Positions 55,448 through 64,000 of a stretch of DNA of 64,000 nt are shown piece by piece. Within the stretch, counting starts at the first letter, position 1. Every line of letters begins with the position of its first letter. A program made the translations under genes and the position numbers. The stretch lies in contig RAZH01000004.1 of assembly GCA_003612585.1 (NCBI GenBank), positions 293,957 through 357,956 on the forward strand. The letters run 5' to 3'. Origin of the DNA: a bacterium 1XD42-54. Lineage in GTDB: Bacteria > Bacillota > Clostridia > Lachnospirales > Lachnospiraceae. The notes beneath the pieces are model-generated. The model was not told the DNA's origin and did not search any database. It was given only the letters and a program-made list of their open reading frames with translations.

Positions 55448-56221
55448 TTATTTTGCCTCTGTGGCAGCTTCTGTCTCAGCCTCTGCAGCGTCGTCGCTTG
55501 CAATGTACTTGTCAATGACCTTCTGGAACTCGCCCTCTTCCTTCAGCTCATTCAGTGCTGTATTGACCTTCTCAAGCAACTCTTCGTTGTCCTTAGAGAT
55601 TGCGATTGCATACTCTTCCTCAGTAAACGGATCATCCAAAAGCTTCAGACCTTCATTCTGTGAAACAAATACCTTTGCCGGTTCGCCGTCGATCACAACT
55701 GCGTCAACCTTACCCTGAAGAAGTGCCTGCACAGCCTCAAAGCCTTTGCTGAAACGCTCTGCCGTTGCATCCTCAATATCATCTACATAAATATCACCGG
55801 TCGTTCCAAGCTGTACGCCGATTGTCTTGCCTGTCAGGTCATCCGGACTTGCAATTTCACTGTCTTCCGTAACGATAATCATCTGTGTCGCTTTTGTATA
55901 GGTATCTGTGAAGTTTACCATCATCTGACGGTCTTCTGTCACAGTAATACCTGCCATAGCAATATCAGCCTTTCCGGTCTGAACTGCTGCCAGTACGGAA
56001 TCAAACGCCATATCTTCAATCTGCAGCTCCATGCCAAGCTTCTCTGCGATCAGCCCAGCTACCTCTGCATCAATTCCTACAATGTCATCGCCTTCACGGT
56101 ACTCATATGGCGGAAACTCTGCATTCGTAGCCATCACCAGGACATCGCCTTCTGCCATAGCTGTCATTCCAAAAGTCAGAACCATAACGCCTGCAAGCGC
56201 TGCTGCCGCTAATTTTTTCAT
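55448..56221 (-). CDS. Polar amino-acid ABC substrate-binding protein (SBP_bac_3)
   Basis: A 257-residue extracytoplasmic protein with a signal peptide (MKKLAAAALAGVMVLTF) ending in AMA and no lipobox Cys. The mature fold is SBP_bac_3: ATNAEFPPYEYREGDDIVGIDAE, AMAGITVTEDRQMMVNFTDTYT, GVQLGTTGDIYVDDIEDA, and DAVVIDGEPAKVF. The C-terminus is an Ala/Glu-rich tail. Its promoter is at 56279-56307. It precedes the permease and ATPase. Confidence 0.92.
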   Translation of the reverse strand: MKKLAAAALAGVMVLTFGMTAMAEGDVLVMATNAEFPPYEYREGDDIVGIDAEVAGLIAEKLGMELQIEDMAFDSVLAAVQTGKADIAMAGITVTEDRQMMVNFTDTYTKATQMIIVTEDSEIASPDDLTGKTIGVQLGTTGDIYVDDIEDATAERFSKGFEAVQALLQGKVDAVVIDGEPAKVFVSQNEGLKLLDDPFTEEEYAIAISKDNEELLEKVNTALNELKEEGEFQKVIDKYIASDDAAEAETEAATEAK

Positions 56222-56278
56222 AATATAGTCCTCCTCATAGTTAATAATAATAAATCTTATTGAATTTTTATGAATTTT

Positions 56279-56307
56279 ACCATACCACTATTTAAATCCT
56301 GTGTCAA
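56279..56307 (-). promoter_or_regulatory. Sigma-A promoter of the amino-acid ABC operon
   Basis: TTGACA (56302-56307) and TATGGT (56279-56284) on the minus strand have 17-base spacing. The -35 is perfect, the -10 matches 4 of 6. It lies about 60 bases before the binding-protein ATG. Confidence 0.8.
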
Positions 56308-56337
56308 TCGTTATTTTGCATAAATCACAACAAAGAA

Positions 56338-56367
56338 AGCCCGGAATATAATGGTATATTCCGGACT
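56338..56367 (-). terminator. Terminator of the small membrane protein gene
   Basis: AGCCCGGAATATA and TATATTCCGGACT (56338-56350, 56355-56367) form a stem with a minus-strand TTTCTTTG tail. It lies between the membrane protein gene (ends 56503) and the amino-acid ABC promoter. Confidence 0.7.
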
Positions 56368-56502
56368 TACGATCAATATGTTCATTCGCTTCTATTATTT
56401 ATGGTTGTCATGCATCTGCGGTCCTCCCTGCATTTCTGTATCCTTTTCTCATTATAAGACACATAACGCACAAGGACAAGCAAAAATTTTTTTCCAAAAG
56501 GC

Positions 56503-57042
56503 TCATAAATGAATCGGAATCGTCCAAATCGCCGCCGCGCACAGAATACCTCCTGCCACAATCGAATCTCCGATGCCTCCCAGAAATAGCACCGAAGCGG
56601 GTATGCAACAGTAACCAATATACAGCACCGTCGCCGCCAAAAAGATCCTCAGATGCCGGAATGCATAACGCCTGCGTTCATCGGCCGATGCCGCAGCGGC
56701 CTGTTCATACGTCATGCCGTTAATCCAATAAATGCTCTGCATTGCGTAAATCAGCAGCATCAGCAGATCCAGCAACACATACAGGACAATACAGTTGGTA
56801 CGTACCATCCCAAGCCCGAAAAAATTCACTTCATTTACCGCGCATACATACAGCGCCACTGTAAAAAATGCCATCCACGCGATAAACAGTTTGTAGGATT
56901 TCTTCTGGTATGTTGTTTTCTGCCTTTCGTCTCCATCTACTGTTTCCCGTTTTTCTTCTTTTTGATCTGCCTCTTTTAACCATGTTTCTTTTGATAATGG
57001 TTCTCTTTGATGTATCTGTTCTTCTGATCGTCTGGTTTCCAT
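56503..57042 (-). CDS. Small integral membrane protein of unknown function
   Basis: A 179-residue protein: a charged, Glu/Lys-rich first 48 residues, then four hydrophobic segments (about 53-70, 80-105, 130-150 and 155-175) with a charged loop containing AAAASADERRRYAF. No known family recognised. GGGGAG lies seven bases before the ATG, and a terminator follows. It stands alone between the amino-acid ABC genes and the duplicated-domain secreted protein. Confidence 0.65.
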   Translation of the reverse strand: METRRSEEQIHQREPLSKETWLKEADQKEEKRETVDGDERQKTTYQKKSYKLFIAWMAFFTVALYVCAVNEVNFFGLGMVRTNCIVLYVLLDLLMLLIYAMQSIYWINGMTYEQAAAASADERRRYAFRHLRIFLAATVLYIGYCCIPASVLFLGGIGDSIVAGGILCAAAIWTIPIHL

Positions 57043-57175
57043 AATCTCCCCTGCCTTTCTGCCGTGTTTTGCATTTTTAAGACTGTCGCTCTATATGATT
57101 CTATTAAATTTATCTTAATAAATACAGCTGCAAAGTGTCAAGGGAAATTATGGCCCCATTCTCTTTTTCTATAGC

Positions 57176-58357
57176 CTATCTTTGTGTTTCCTTCTTCTGC
57201 TCTTTTTCCAAAATATGCGCGGCAATGACTTCTTCCACGGTAATCTGTTTCGCCTCCAGAATCGTTCCGTCTGTATCCCGTTTTACAAGAATATAGATTT
57301 TTTCCTCGCTGGCCGAATCATTCTGATACATACTGCCGTTTTCATCGACGAGCCAGTAAACAGGCTTTCCATTCCACATCCAGGCGCCGTCTTTATCATC
57401 GCAGTCAATTCCTGCTGCCTTATATTCCTGCCGGCGCTGATCATCCTCCATCCATCCGGAAGCGTTTCCTTCTGCCACACTTACCGAACTCGTCGCCTCT
57501 TTCTCTGACTGCACCTGACGTCCGGAAAGCACATCTTCTGTCATAACCTCGCTTTCCTCTTCCACTGCCTCTTCAAACCCCAAAACAGCGTCTGGGTCTG
57601 CATGATAGATGTGCATACCGCTGTTCTCTTTATCCTTTATCTGGAATGTATGTCTGTCTCTATTCTCCTGATCTGCTACCTGGAACGTATACGTGACCGT
57701 ACCATCCGCATTTTCCGAGCAATACGTACATACTGCATCTTCCTGTATAGGCTCCCCAGCTTCTCCCACATACGAGATCGTCACGCCGGCGTCTGCCAAA
57801 CTTTTTTTAGCCATCTCGTCCTGTTTTGTCTTTCTGTCATACTCCTCCTGTGTCGCTGTCCTGACACCTGTGACACGATAATTGGCGTCTCTTTCTGTAT
57901 ACAGGTCAATCTCGCCATCCGGCATTTGATATGCCGTACAGCTCTGATCCATCCCCTGGTCAACCAGCCAGCGCACCTTTTTTCCACGGTACAGAATCGC
58001 ATCCTGCTCTGTATCATATACCACTCCGTACTCTTTCAGATATGCGAGTGATTCCTGTAACTCAATCTGCCCCCACTGTTTCAGCTTTTTCAGTTCCTCA
58101 TCAGACATCACCTGAACCGCTGCGTCCGCAGCTTCCGCACAGGTAATCTCTCCATCCGATTCTTTTTCCGAAACATACTCATCCACAGATGTTTCAAAGC
58201 TCCCTGCCTCTGTCACATAGCGGTTGATCGTTCCGTTTTTTCCTTCCCATGATGTTCCCCAGGTCTGTGCATGAACCATGCCTCCAAGCGGCCCTCCGGC
58301 TACTGCGGCACACGCCGCTGTTCCTGCAAATAATGCCAAAATTGCTTTTCTTTTCAT
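57176..58357 (-). CDS. Secreted protein with duplicated domain, next to a two-component system
   Basis: A 393-residue protein with a signal peptide (MKRKAILALFAGTAACAAVA) from ATG 58355-58357 (AAAGGAG upstream). The mature part has two related segments: GKKVRWLVDQG...QMPDGEIDLYTERDANYRVTG and GKPVYWLVDENG...EKIYILVKRDTDGTILEA, each followed by a Glu/Lys-rich helix. These look like an internal duplication. The family is not recognised. It lies 106 bases downstream of the sensor kinase on the same strand, so it may be a target or a partner of that system. Confidence 0.65.
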   Translation of the reverse strand: MKRKAILALFAGTAACAAVAGGPLGGMVHAQTWGTSWEGKNGTINRYVTEAGSFETSVDEYVSEKESDGEITCAEAADAAVQVMSDEELKKLKQWGQIELQESLAYLKEYGVVYDTEQDAILYRGKKVRWLVDQGMDQSCTAYQMPDGEIDLYTERDANYRVTGVRTATQEEYDRKTKQDEMAKKSLADAGVTISYVGEAGEPIQEDAVCTYCSENADGTVTYTFQVADQENRDRHTFQIKDKENSGMHIYHADPDAVLGFEEAVEEESEVMTEDVLSGRQVQSEKEATSSVSVAEGNASGWMEDDQRRQEYKAAGIDCDDKDGAWMWNGKPVYWLVDENGSMYQNDSASEEKIYILVKRDTDGTILEAKQITVEEVIAAHILEKEQKKETQR

Positions 58358-58463
58358 AATGAACTCCTTTCCCGGGCCGCATCCGATACAAGTATGTTTG
58401 CCGCCCTCTGTTTGATTTGATGAAACGATCATAACAGCCTGATTTGGAGTCCTTTTGTGGTTT

Positions 58464-60182
58464 TTATGTAGTTTTCATGGACCTTGGAATTTCAAAGAAA
58501 AACCGTACGCCATCTTCTATATTTTCAACGCCATAACACGCGCCATGCTGTTCCAGCGCCATACGCACAATATAAAGCCCAAGACCACTGCCGCCTGTCC
58601 TGCGGCTTCTCGATGACTCCACGCGGTAAAATGCATCAAACAGATGCTCAATTGATTCCGTCGGAATCTGCACTCCGGTGTTTTCTGTCCGGCATACAAT
58701 CCCTTTCGGCCCATCCTTTAAAAAGATACGGATTTCATTTCCTTCATTTGCCGGCGTGTAACGGATTGCGTTCGTCAGAAGATTTCGGAACACCTTTTCC
58801 ATCATACTGGTATTTACCTCTGCGTATAAATGCTCCGGCACATGCACCATCAAAGCCAGTCCCTGCATTTCAATCAGCTCTGTCATCTCTGCAAGCTGTT
58901 CGCGCAGAAGCTCTGCCAAATCCACGATCTGTGTCACAAAGGTATTGCTTTCCATGCGCGATACCGTCAGAAGCTCTCCCACCATCTCTTCCATTTTTTC
59001 TGTCGTCTCCTGGGAACGGAGCAGATAATGATCCCTGTCACGGTATGCGCCGATTCCCCGCAGCATTCCTGAGATATGGCCTTTCAGGATTGTAATCGGT
59101 GTTTTCAGTTCATGAGAAACAGCTGAAAAAAATGCAATCCGCTTCCGTTCCAGTTCCCGTTCCAGCTCAATATCTGATTTCAGCTTTTTATTTGCCAGAC
59201 TCAGGTTTTCCAGTGTACCAGAAAGATTTCGCGCCATCTCGTTCAAATTTCGCCCAAGCTCCCCAAGTTCATCCTTTCTTGTCCCTCGGTATTTGTCCGT
59301 AAAATCAAGCGCTGCCATTTTTCTGGAAATCCTGCTCAGCCGTACTACAGGAGCAGTCAGATAAAACGAGCCCACCACTGCAAATAAAAATGCCATGAAT
59401 ATTGCTAATCCGAAAATATATGGAAAAATCTGATACAGAATTTCCATCGCCTGATTGACGGACTGCATATCTCCTGCAACCAGCATCATATAATCCATAT
59501 CCCCAAGTCTCAGATCATAGGATTTCACTGCAGACGCATCCTTTCCAGCAAAACCGGAAAGCTCCGCATCCGATATCAGGCTGTAAGTTCCATCCCCACT
59601 CCACGTATATTCCGCGGCAACCGCATCGCCTTCCAGAAACTGTGTGATCACGCCATCCCATTTTTCTGATGTATTTATATCCTCTGTCCCCATTGTCAGA
59701 ACTTCCGCACTTTTAATTTCCTGTTCTGTCTCTATCTCTCCAGCGCTGCTTTCTTCTGACTCCACACCCATATATTCCGCTTCTGCTACGATTCCCACGG
59801 TGCCTTCTGAGACAGCATCCTCCAATCTTTCGGTCTCACAGATCACGTCCTGTTCATGCACCACAGACCCGATACTCAGCTCAAATGTACTGCGGCGCGG
59901 CCACACAAGCATTCCGTTCTGGTTCAAAACCGCTACCGGCATCTCTGTACTTGCTGTAAACAGCTGAAGCGTTGCCATTGCTTCCTCGATTGACTGGTAG
60001 CTGCTCAAATTCTCAGTCAGTTCACGGGACAGCTCATCCAGATTTTCATCCAGACGGTTCGAATAAAATACCGGGAGAAATTTCGCTACTGCCGTATAGG
60101 TAACGCCGCTGGCCATCAGCAGCAATACACTCATAAGCAGACAGATCCGAATCGTCAGGCTGCTCCTAATTTTCTTTATCAA
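58464..60182 (-). CDS. Two-component sensor histidine kinase (large extracytoplasmic domain)
   Basis: A 572-residue kinase: TM1 at about residues 12-34, a roughly 210-residue sensor region rich in Glu/Ser, TM2 at about 250-275, a HAMP linker (277-335), HisKA with His357 (AVSHELKTPITI) and an ATPase domain with GSGLGLYIV. The sensor region has no recognised fold. It overlaps the response regulator by 17 bases. The downstream secreted protein may be part of the same unit. Confidence 0.93.
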   Translation of the reverse strand: MIKKIRSSLTIRICLLMSVLLLMASGVTYTAVAKFLPVFYSNRLDENLDELSRELTENLSSYQSIEEAMATLQLFTASTEMPVAVLNQNGMLVWPRRSTFELSIGSVVHEQDVICETERLEDAVSEGTVGIVAEAEYMGVESEESSAGEIETEQEIKSAEVLTMGTEDINTSEKWDGVITQFLEGDAVAAEYTWSGDGTYSLISDAELSGFAGKDASAVKSYDLRLGDMDYMMLVAGDMQSVNQAMEILYQIFPYIFGLAIFMAFLFAVVGSFYLTAPVVRLSRISRKMAALDFTDKYRGTRKDELGELGRNLNEMARNLSGTLENLSLANKKLKSDIELERELERKRIAFFSAVSHELKTPITILKGHISGMLRGIGAYRDRDHYLLRSQETTEKMEEMVGELLTVSRMESNTFVTQIVDLAELLREQLAEMTELIEMQGLALMVHVPEHLYAEVNTSMMEKVFRNLLTNAIRYTPANEGNEIRIFLKDGPKGIVCRTENTGVQIPTESIEHLFDAFYRVESSRSRRTGGSGLGLYIVRMALEQHGACYGVENIEDGVRFFFEIPRSMKTT

Positions 60183-60870
60183 TGCGGTATCCCACCCCTC
60201 TTATTGTACTGATATAATTCTGTCCCAGCTTTTTACGTAGATTTTTGATATGTGTATCCACAATCCGTTCCTCGCCAAAATAGTCTTCTCCCCACACCAG
60301 ATTCAAAAGCTTCTGCCGCGTAAGCACAAGTCCTCTGTTGATCAGAAGCACATGCAGCAACTCAAATTCCTTCTGTGTAAGGTCAACTTCTGTCCACACA
60401 AACGGCGCCCCCGTTTCCTCACTCGCTTCCGGCTGCTGTACATACACACGGTATCCTGCAAGATCCATGCGCATCTTTTTATAAAAAATCTGCTGCACTT
60501 CCTCTTCCCGATGCGCTCTGCGCAGCACAGCTGCAATTTTCCGCATCAGTACCGGCGCTGAAAAAGGCTTTGTGATATAATCATCCGCCCTCAGGTCAAA
60601 CCCCCGAATCTGATACTCTTCTTCATCCAACGCGGTCAGCATAATAACAGGTACGTCGGATTCCTGCCGAATGAGCTCACATGCTCCAAATCCGTCAATT
60701 TTCGGCATCATAATATCAAGAAGAACCAGGTCAAACCTGTCCTTGTGAAATTTCATGATCCCATCCACCCCGTCTTCTGCCAGCACTACATCATACCCCT
60801 CTGCCACCAGATAGTTTTTCAGTATTTCCTGAATATCCTCCTCATCTTCCATCACCAAAACACGATACAT
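60166..60870 (-). CDS. OmpR-family response regulator (partner of the large kinase)
   Basis: A 234-residue regulator: receiver domain with Asp52 (LLDIMMPKIDG), LTALD and KPFSAPVLM, followed by a winged-helix domain (VDLTQKEFELLHVLLINRG, VDTHIKNLRKKLG). Start 60868-60870 has GGAGG eight bases upstream. It is translated ahead of and overlapping with the kinase gene, a usual order in Firmicutes. Confidence 0.93.
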   Translation of the reverse strand: MYRVLVMEDEEDIQEILKNYLVAEGYDVVLAEDGVDGIMKFHKDRFDLVLLDIMMPKIDGFGACELIRQESDVPVIMLTALDEEEYQIRGFDLRADDYITKPFSAPVLMRKIAAVLRRAHREEEVQQIFYKKMRMDLAGYRVYVQQPEASEETGAPFVWTEVDLTQKEFELLHVLLINRGLVLTRQKLLNLVWGEDYFGEERIVDTHIKNLRKKLGQNYISTIRGVGYRIDKEN

Positions 60871-60976
60871 CACATTTTCCTCCGTCCAGTTCAACGCAAA
60901 ATACGTTCCTCACACATTTTCGTTACATTGCAACATGTTCTATTTCATAACATACAAATGTGTAGTTTACATGGAG

Positions 60977-61651
60977 TTACAAGTTTCGTTGCAAATCTGA
61001 CGGAATCTTTCTGCGTTCTTTAGGAAGCCCGTTTCCCACATCCCAGAGAAGCACGAGCGTCCCGTCCCGCACCTCGATATAAGCTGGCTGTCCCGTAAAT
61101 TCATTGCTGACTCCCCGCGTAATGTCACAGCTCAGCGTCGCGTCTGTCAGAGAATATTGAAACCCACGCTCCCACACACCAGTTGCCGGTTCACTCAGGC
61201 AAAATACGGAAAACATGCCCGCAGCCGAAGCGTCAAATTCCGCCCGTTCCTGTGTGATTGCAGTCAGAATATTTCCCTGACCGATCAGATATGCTTCCAT
61301 CCCGGCCCGGGACAGCCCCATCAGAAGCTGCAGATTCGCAATCGAGTGATCCAGCCTCCCTCCCAGCCCTCCATAAAGGAAAAACCGTCTGCATCCTTGC
61401 TCCATCCCATATGCCGCGGCCAATGCCATGTCTGTATCGTCTTTGATCGGGGAATGTCGCACTAAATGCTCATGCTCCGGCACCTTTTTCAGAGAATCAA
61501 AATCACCCAGCAGGACATCCGGAACGATTCCAAGCTCTTTTAAATAAGTATATCCGCCGTCTGCCGCTATCACCAAATCTTCCGGCTCTGGTTTTCGCTC
61601 CAGTCCGTCAAAAGCGCCAGCTCCAACAATAAAACACGTCTTTTTTGTCAT
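60977..61651 (-). CDS. thiN: Thiamine pyrophosphokinase
   Basis: A 224-residue enzyme forming thiamine pyrophosphate from thiamine and ATP. Family features are CFIVGAGAF, VIAADGGYTYLKELGIVPDVLLGDFDSL, PIKDDTDMALAAAYGME, and FFLYGGLGGRLDHSIANLQLL, with FTGQPAYIEVRDGTLVL near the end. Start 61649-61651 is preferred over a far upstream extension by alignment; AAGGTG lies 10 bases before. It stands alone. Confidence 0.92.
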   Translation of the reverse strand: MTKKTCFIVGAGAFDGLERKPEPEDLVIAADGGYTYLKELGIVPDVLLGDFDSLKKVPEHEHLVRHSPIKDDTDMALAAAYGMEQGCRRFFLYGGLGGRLDHSIANLQLLMGLSRAGMEAYLIGQGNILTAITQERAEFDASAAGMFSVFCLSEPATGVWERGFQYSLTDATLSCDITRGVSNEFTGQPAYIEVRDGTLVLLWDVGNGLPKERRKIPSDLQRNL

Positions 61652-61830
61652 CTCAGTATACACCTTTCCCAGTTTTGCTCTGCGTTGTTCTATAAGTACT
61701 CGAATTTCTCTACTATTATGTACCATCTTATATCCACAGTCAACCAACCTGTATTGCAAACCAGCCTTTTGCCAGAAAAAGGAAAAGACGAAGCAAAAGC
61801 TCCGCCCTCTCCTCATTGTCCATAGGAAAC

Positions 61831-62592
61831 TTATAAATATTTTCGATCAAAACAGACTGTCGCCAGTATCATAAAGGAAAAAATCATTACTGCTGCGACT
61901 GCCATGCTAATATAGTAATCTGCCGGTTGGCGGATGTCCTGCAATAAAGACATGCCATCCATAAGTCTCACCGGAAGAAACGTACTGAGCTTTGGAAACA
62001 TATGCAGCACATAAGCTCCCGCAACAACCCCTCCGGTTCCCAAAAGCACTTCTGTACTGCTCTCAACCACCGATGAAAAAAATATCAGAAGCGAAATGGT
62101 CCATATACCGAACAGCCAGGTGAATAATACAGCAAACGCGAAATGCGAAACAATGCTGTTGTCCCAGAAATATGCGTTATATATAAACGTAATTCCAAAA
62201 CAAAGAACATACAATACTGTCCACATGAGATAAAGCATCAGCGATTTCGCCGACAGGATTTTCCGCCGCGACAGTCCTTTTGTGACTACAGGAACCAACG
62301 TCCCTTTCTGGTATTCTGCAGTAAAACTTCCGCTCCCAAGCAGAAGAAACACCAGAAGCCCAATTGGAATATTTTTGTAAAACTGCGTCCAGGAAGTCAT
62401 GGCATCTATCTTAACAGATGTGATTGCAAGCCCTGTATCAGCCAGAGACTCCGAAAGCGCTTCGATCAGCCAGGGAGTCAGTTTAGTCAGAGCTGGATTC
62501 ATTACCCCAAACAGAGAAAAAATCAACAGGAGAATCAAAATCCGCCCGGTACGGCTCCATTCCATCCATTCCTTTTTGAGAAATGCCTTCAT
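61831..62592 (-). CDS. ABC-2-type transporter permease
   Basis: A 253-residue membrane protein with about six helices, including SGSFTAEYQKGTLVPVVTKGLSRRKILSAKSL, a typical ABC-2 loop after the second helix. Its start overlaps the stop of the ATPase gene by four bases (ATGA). The three-gene unit (small PLDc_N protein, ATPase, permease) resembles exporters linked to peptide antibiotic resistance. Its substrate is unknown. Confidence 0.88.
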   Translation of the reverse strand: MKAFLKKEWMEWSRTGRILILLLIFSLFGVMNPALTKLTPWLIEALSESLADTGLAITSVKIDAMTSWTQFYKNIPIGLLVFLLLGSGSFTAEYQKGTLVPVVTKGLSRRKILSAKSLMLYLMWTVLYVLCFGITFIYNAYFWDNSIVSHFAFAVLFTWLFGIWTISLLIFFSSVVESSTEVLLGTGGVVAGAYVLHMFPKLSTFLPVRLMDGMSLLQDIRQPADYYISMAVAAVMIFSFMILATVCFDRKYL

Positions 62593-63485
62593 TTTCCCAC
62601 CACCTCCAAAAACAGTTCCTCCAGCGAAGCCTCCTGCTGTTCCATACGCACAGGTACAAGTTTCGTATCTGCAAGAAAACGCAACACATCTGGGAATCGC
62701 TCTGTATCCTCCAGCAAAAGACCGCTGCGTCCGGTTAACTTGAGAAACGGAAAAGCCGCCAAAAGAAGCTGCGCATCCTCTGGCCGCTGTGTTTCCAGTT
62801 CCATCGCAACCGTTTGTTTTCTTCGACGCACTTCCTCTAAGGAGCCTTGCAAAACAATAGTTCCATTGTGCAGAAAAGCCATCTCATCACAGATATGCTC
62901 GACATCAGAAAGAATATGCGTGGAAAAGAGTACAGTTGTCTGCTCCTTGGCTGCTACCAAAATATCCAGCAGCTCCTTACGGCCCAGAGGGTCCAATGCA
63001 GAAGTCGGTTCGTCGCAGATCAGGAGCTTGGGCCTTCCAAACAAAGCCTGTGCCACACCAAGCCGCTGTTTCATGCCACGGGAAAAGCCTTTGATCCGAT
63101 GCTTCTCTTTCTCGAGCCCCACCAGATGCAGCAACTCTTCGCTGCGAATTTTAATTTCCTTTTCCGACATGCCAAAGAGTTCCCCACAAAAACGCAGATA
63201 TTCCGGTGCAGTCATATAGGAATAAAATTCGGGAACATCCGGCAAATACCCGACAAATTGATTGGTTGCAGTGCTCCCATAATGAACTGGCATCCCGTTT
63301 ACAAAAATAGCTCCGCCATCCCTCTGAAGCAATCCAAGAATTAGCTTCATGGCTGTCGTCTTTCCTGCACCATTTTGCCCTACAAAGCCAAATACCGTGT
63401 GCTCCGGAACCGAAAATGTAACGTCCCGCAGCACCTGTTTTTCTCCAAAACGCTTTGTCACGTGAGAAAGTGTCAGCATCTCCAT
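62589..63485 (-). CDS. ABC exporter ATP-binding protein
   Basis: A 298-residue ATPase from ATG 63483-63485 (AGGAGG nine bases upstream): Walker A GQNGAGKT, signature FSRGMKQR, Walker [14 protein letters not shown]-loop STHIL. The C-terminal part is the extra domain usual in CcmA/BcrA-type ATPases. It lies one base from the PLDc_N gene stop and overlaps the permease start by four bases. Confidence 0.93.
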   Translation of the reverse strand: MEMLTLSHVTKRFGEKQVLRDVTFSVPEHTVFGFVGQNGAGKTTAMKLILGLLQRDGGAIFVNGMPVHYGSTATNQFVGYLPDVPEFYSYMTAPEYLRFCGELFGMSEKEIKIRSEELLHLVGLEKEKHRIKGFSRGMKQRLGVAQALFGRPKLLICDEPTSALDPLGRKELLDILVAAKEQTTVLFSTHILSDVEHICDEMAFLHNGTIVLQGSLEEVRRRKQTVAMELETQRPEDAQLLLAAFPFLKLTGRSGLLLEDTERFPDVLRFLADTKLVPVRMEQQEASLEELFLEVVGK

Positions 63486-63486
63486 A

Positions 63487-63690
63487 TCAGCTCTCCTCCT
63501 TTCCCAAAAGGAAATACAGGATAGGCCCAATAAATTCCATGCCAATCACCGTAACGGCAATCCAAAGCCCGCGGCTCCCTCGTTTATATGTGTTGTGCGT
63601 CAAAATATGATAAAGTGTATAACCAAGCAGCCCCATCTGAATCGCCACCAGTGGAATCAGAAACGGCAATAATTCTCTGATCTCAGACAT
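63487..63690 (-). CDS. PLDc_N-type small membrane protein
   Basis: A 67-residue protein with two hydrophobic helices (about residues 9-28 and 44-62) and the phrase TYKRGSRGLWIAVTV (the RGxRxLW motif of PLDc_N proteins, seen at the start of cardiolipin synthases). It heads an operon with an ABC exporter. ATG 63688-63690 has AAAGGGGGAAAAGGA upstream. Its role in the exporter is unknown. Confidence 0.8.
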   Translation of the reverse strand: MSEIRELLPFLIPLVAIQMGLLGYTLYHILTHNTYKRGSRGLWIAVTVIGMEFIGPILYFLLGKEES

Positions 63691-64000
63691 TCCTTTTCCC
63701 CCTTTCACAAATAGCAACAGGAATCAAAAAGCAATCTTTTCAATATTATAACAACAGACACAATTTCCTTCAATGGAACTGCCCGATATTTCAGTCAATA
63801 AAGTCTACCGTCAGGAAACTTTTTGTCTGTTACAAGATTACAGAGATTCTTCTACCTGCTTCCGAAGGATTCTATTTGCATATTGCCAAACATGCCCAGA
63901 CTACTCTATAATAAAACAGACCAGACAACAAGTCCAGCTAAGAAATGTCAATAGGTAAATTGAAAAATGTTTAAAAATTTTTTTTCGAGCAGTTGATCTA
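63691..64000. other. End of window without recognisable gene
   Basis: About 310 bases of AT-rich sequence with stops in all frames. It includes the promoter region for the exporter operon on the minus strand and an A/T-rich end (AAAAATTTTTTTT). No RNA gene or repeat was recognised. Confidence 0.5.

Noticed and set aside
56382..56618. Minus-strand 78-codon frame at the end of the membrane protein gene
   Set aside because: It is out of frame with the better supported 179-residue protein and lacks an RBS.
62143..63219. Plus-strand frame of 358 codons
   Set aside because: Antisense across the ABC exporter genes, low-complexity Ser/Arg/Lys content, no RBS.

Overview
The window looks like chromosome of an anaerobic Gram-positive Clostridia member, most probably Lachnospiraceae. 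The evidence is a complete Rnf complex, the GGGtGRT/NifU-like pair, the eno-secG-rnr-smpB-ssrA neighbourhood, AGGAGG-type ribosome binding sites and secreted proteins with Gram-positive signal peptides. This is inferred from gene content and style, not from a database match. No rRNA, tRNA or CRISPR array was seen. The only stable RNA gene recognised is tmRNA.

Layout. 1-2977 (minus): a secreted-protein operon made of a decayed M6-type metalloprotease with three frameshifts, an Ig-like secreted protein and a lipoprotein cut by the window edge. 2978-6780: an AT-rich accessory patch holding a degenerate coding remnant, a Septu-like defence pair (PtuA ATPase, PtuB HNH nuclease) behind a small XRE regulator with its own palindrome, and the tail of a dead transposase. 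6786-10534: GGGtGRT protein with a NifU-like scaffold protein, a DUF6512-like membrane protein, a 48-residue protein and galE. 10697-19789 (mostly plus): apbE, a YprB-like RNase H-fold nuclease, a divergent AraC regulator, then the Rnf operon, which opens with an additional FMN-binding protein and carries a fused RnfD-RnfG. ApbE would attach FMN to the RnfD, RnfG and extra-carrier motifs.

19943-23146: ferredoxin-tailed aldo/keto reductase, then a MarR regulator and MATE exporter with twin operator palindromes. 23339-29208: three tandem paralogous secreted alpha/beta hydrolases of about 640 residues. 29584-35907: rpsA, ispH, cmk, a BaiN-type flavoprotein and a two-component system. 36213-43445: a complete oligopeptide/nickel-type ABC importer and an SsuA/SsuC-like pair with no ATPase. 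43576-48535: ssrA (plus) facing smpB, rnr, secG and enolase (minus), that is, trans-translation, RNA decay and secretion genes together.

48836-57042: HtrA-like protease, gpmI, GH25 lysozyme with wall-binding repeats, a polar amino-acid ABC importer and a small membrane protein. 57176-63690: a duplicated-domain secreted protein beside a second two-component system, thiamine pyrophosphokinase, and a three-gene ABC exporter operon. The most interesting parts for follow-up are the Septu cassette with its regulator, the three-hydrolase array, the modified Rnf operon with a possible structured leader, and the orphan SsuA/SsuC pair.
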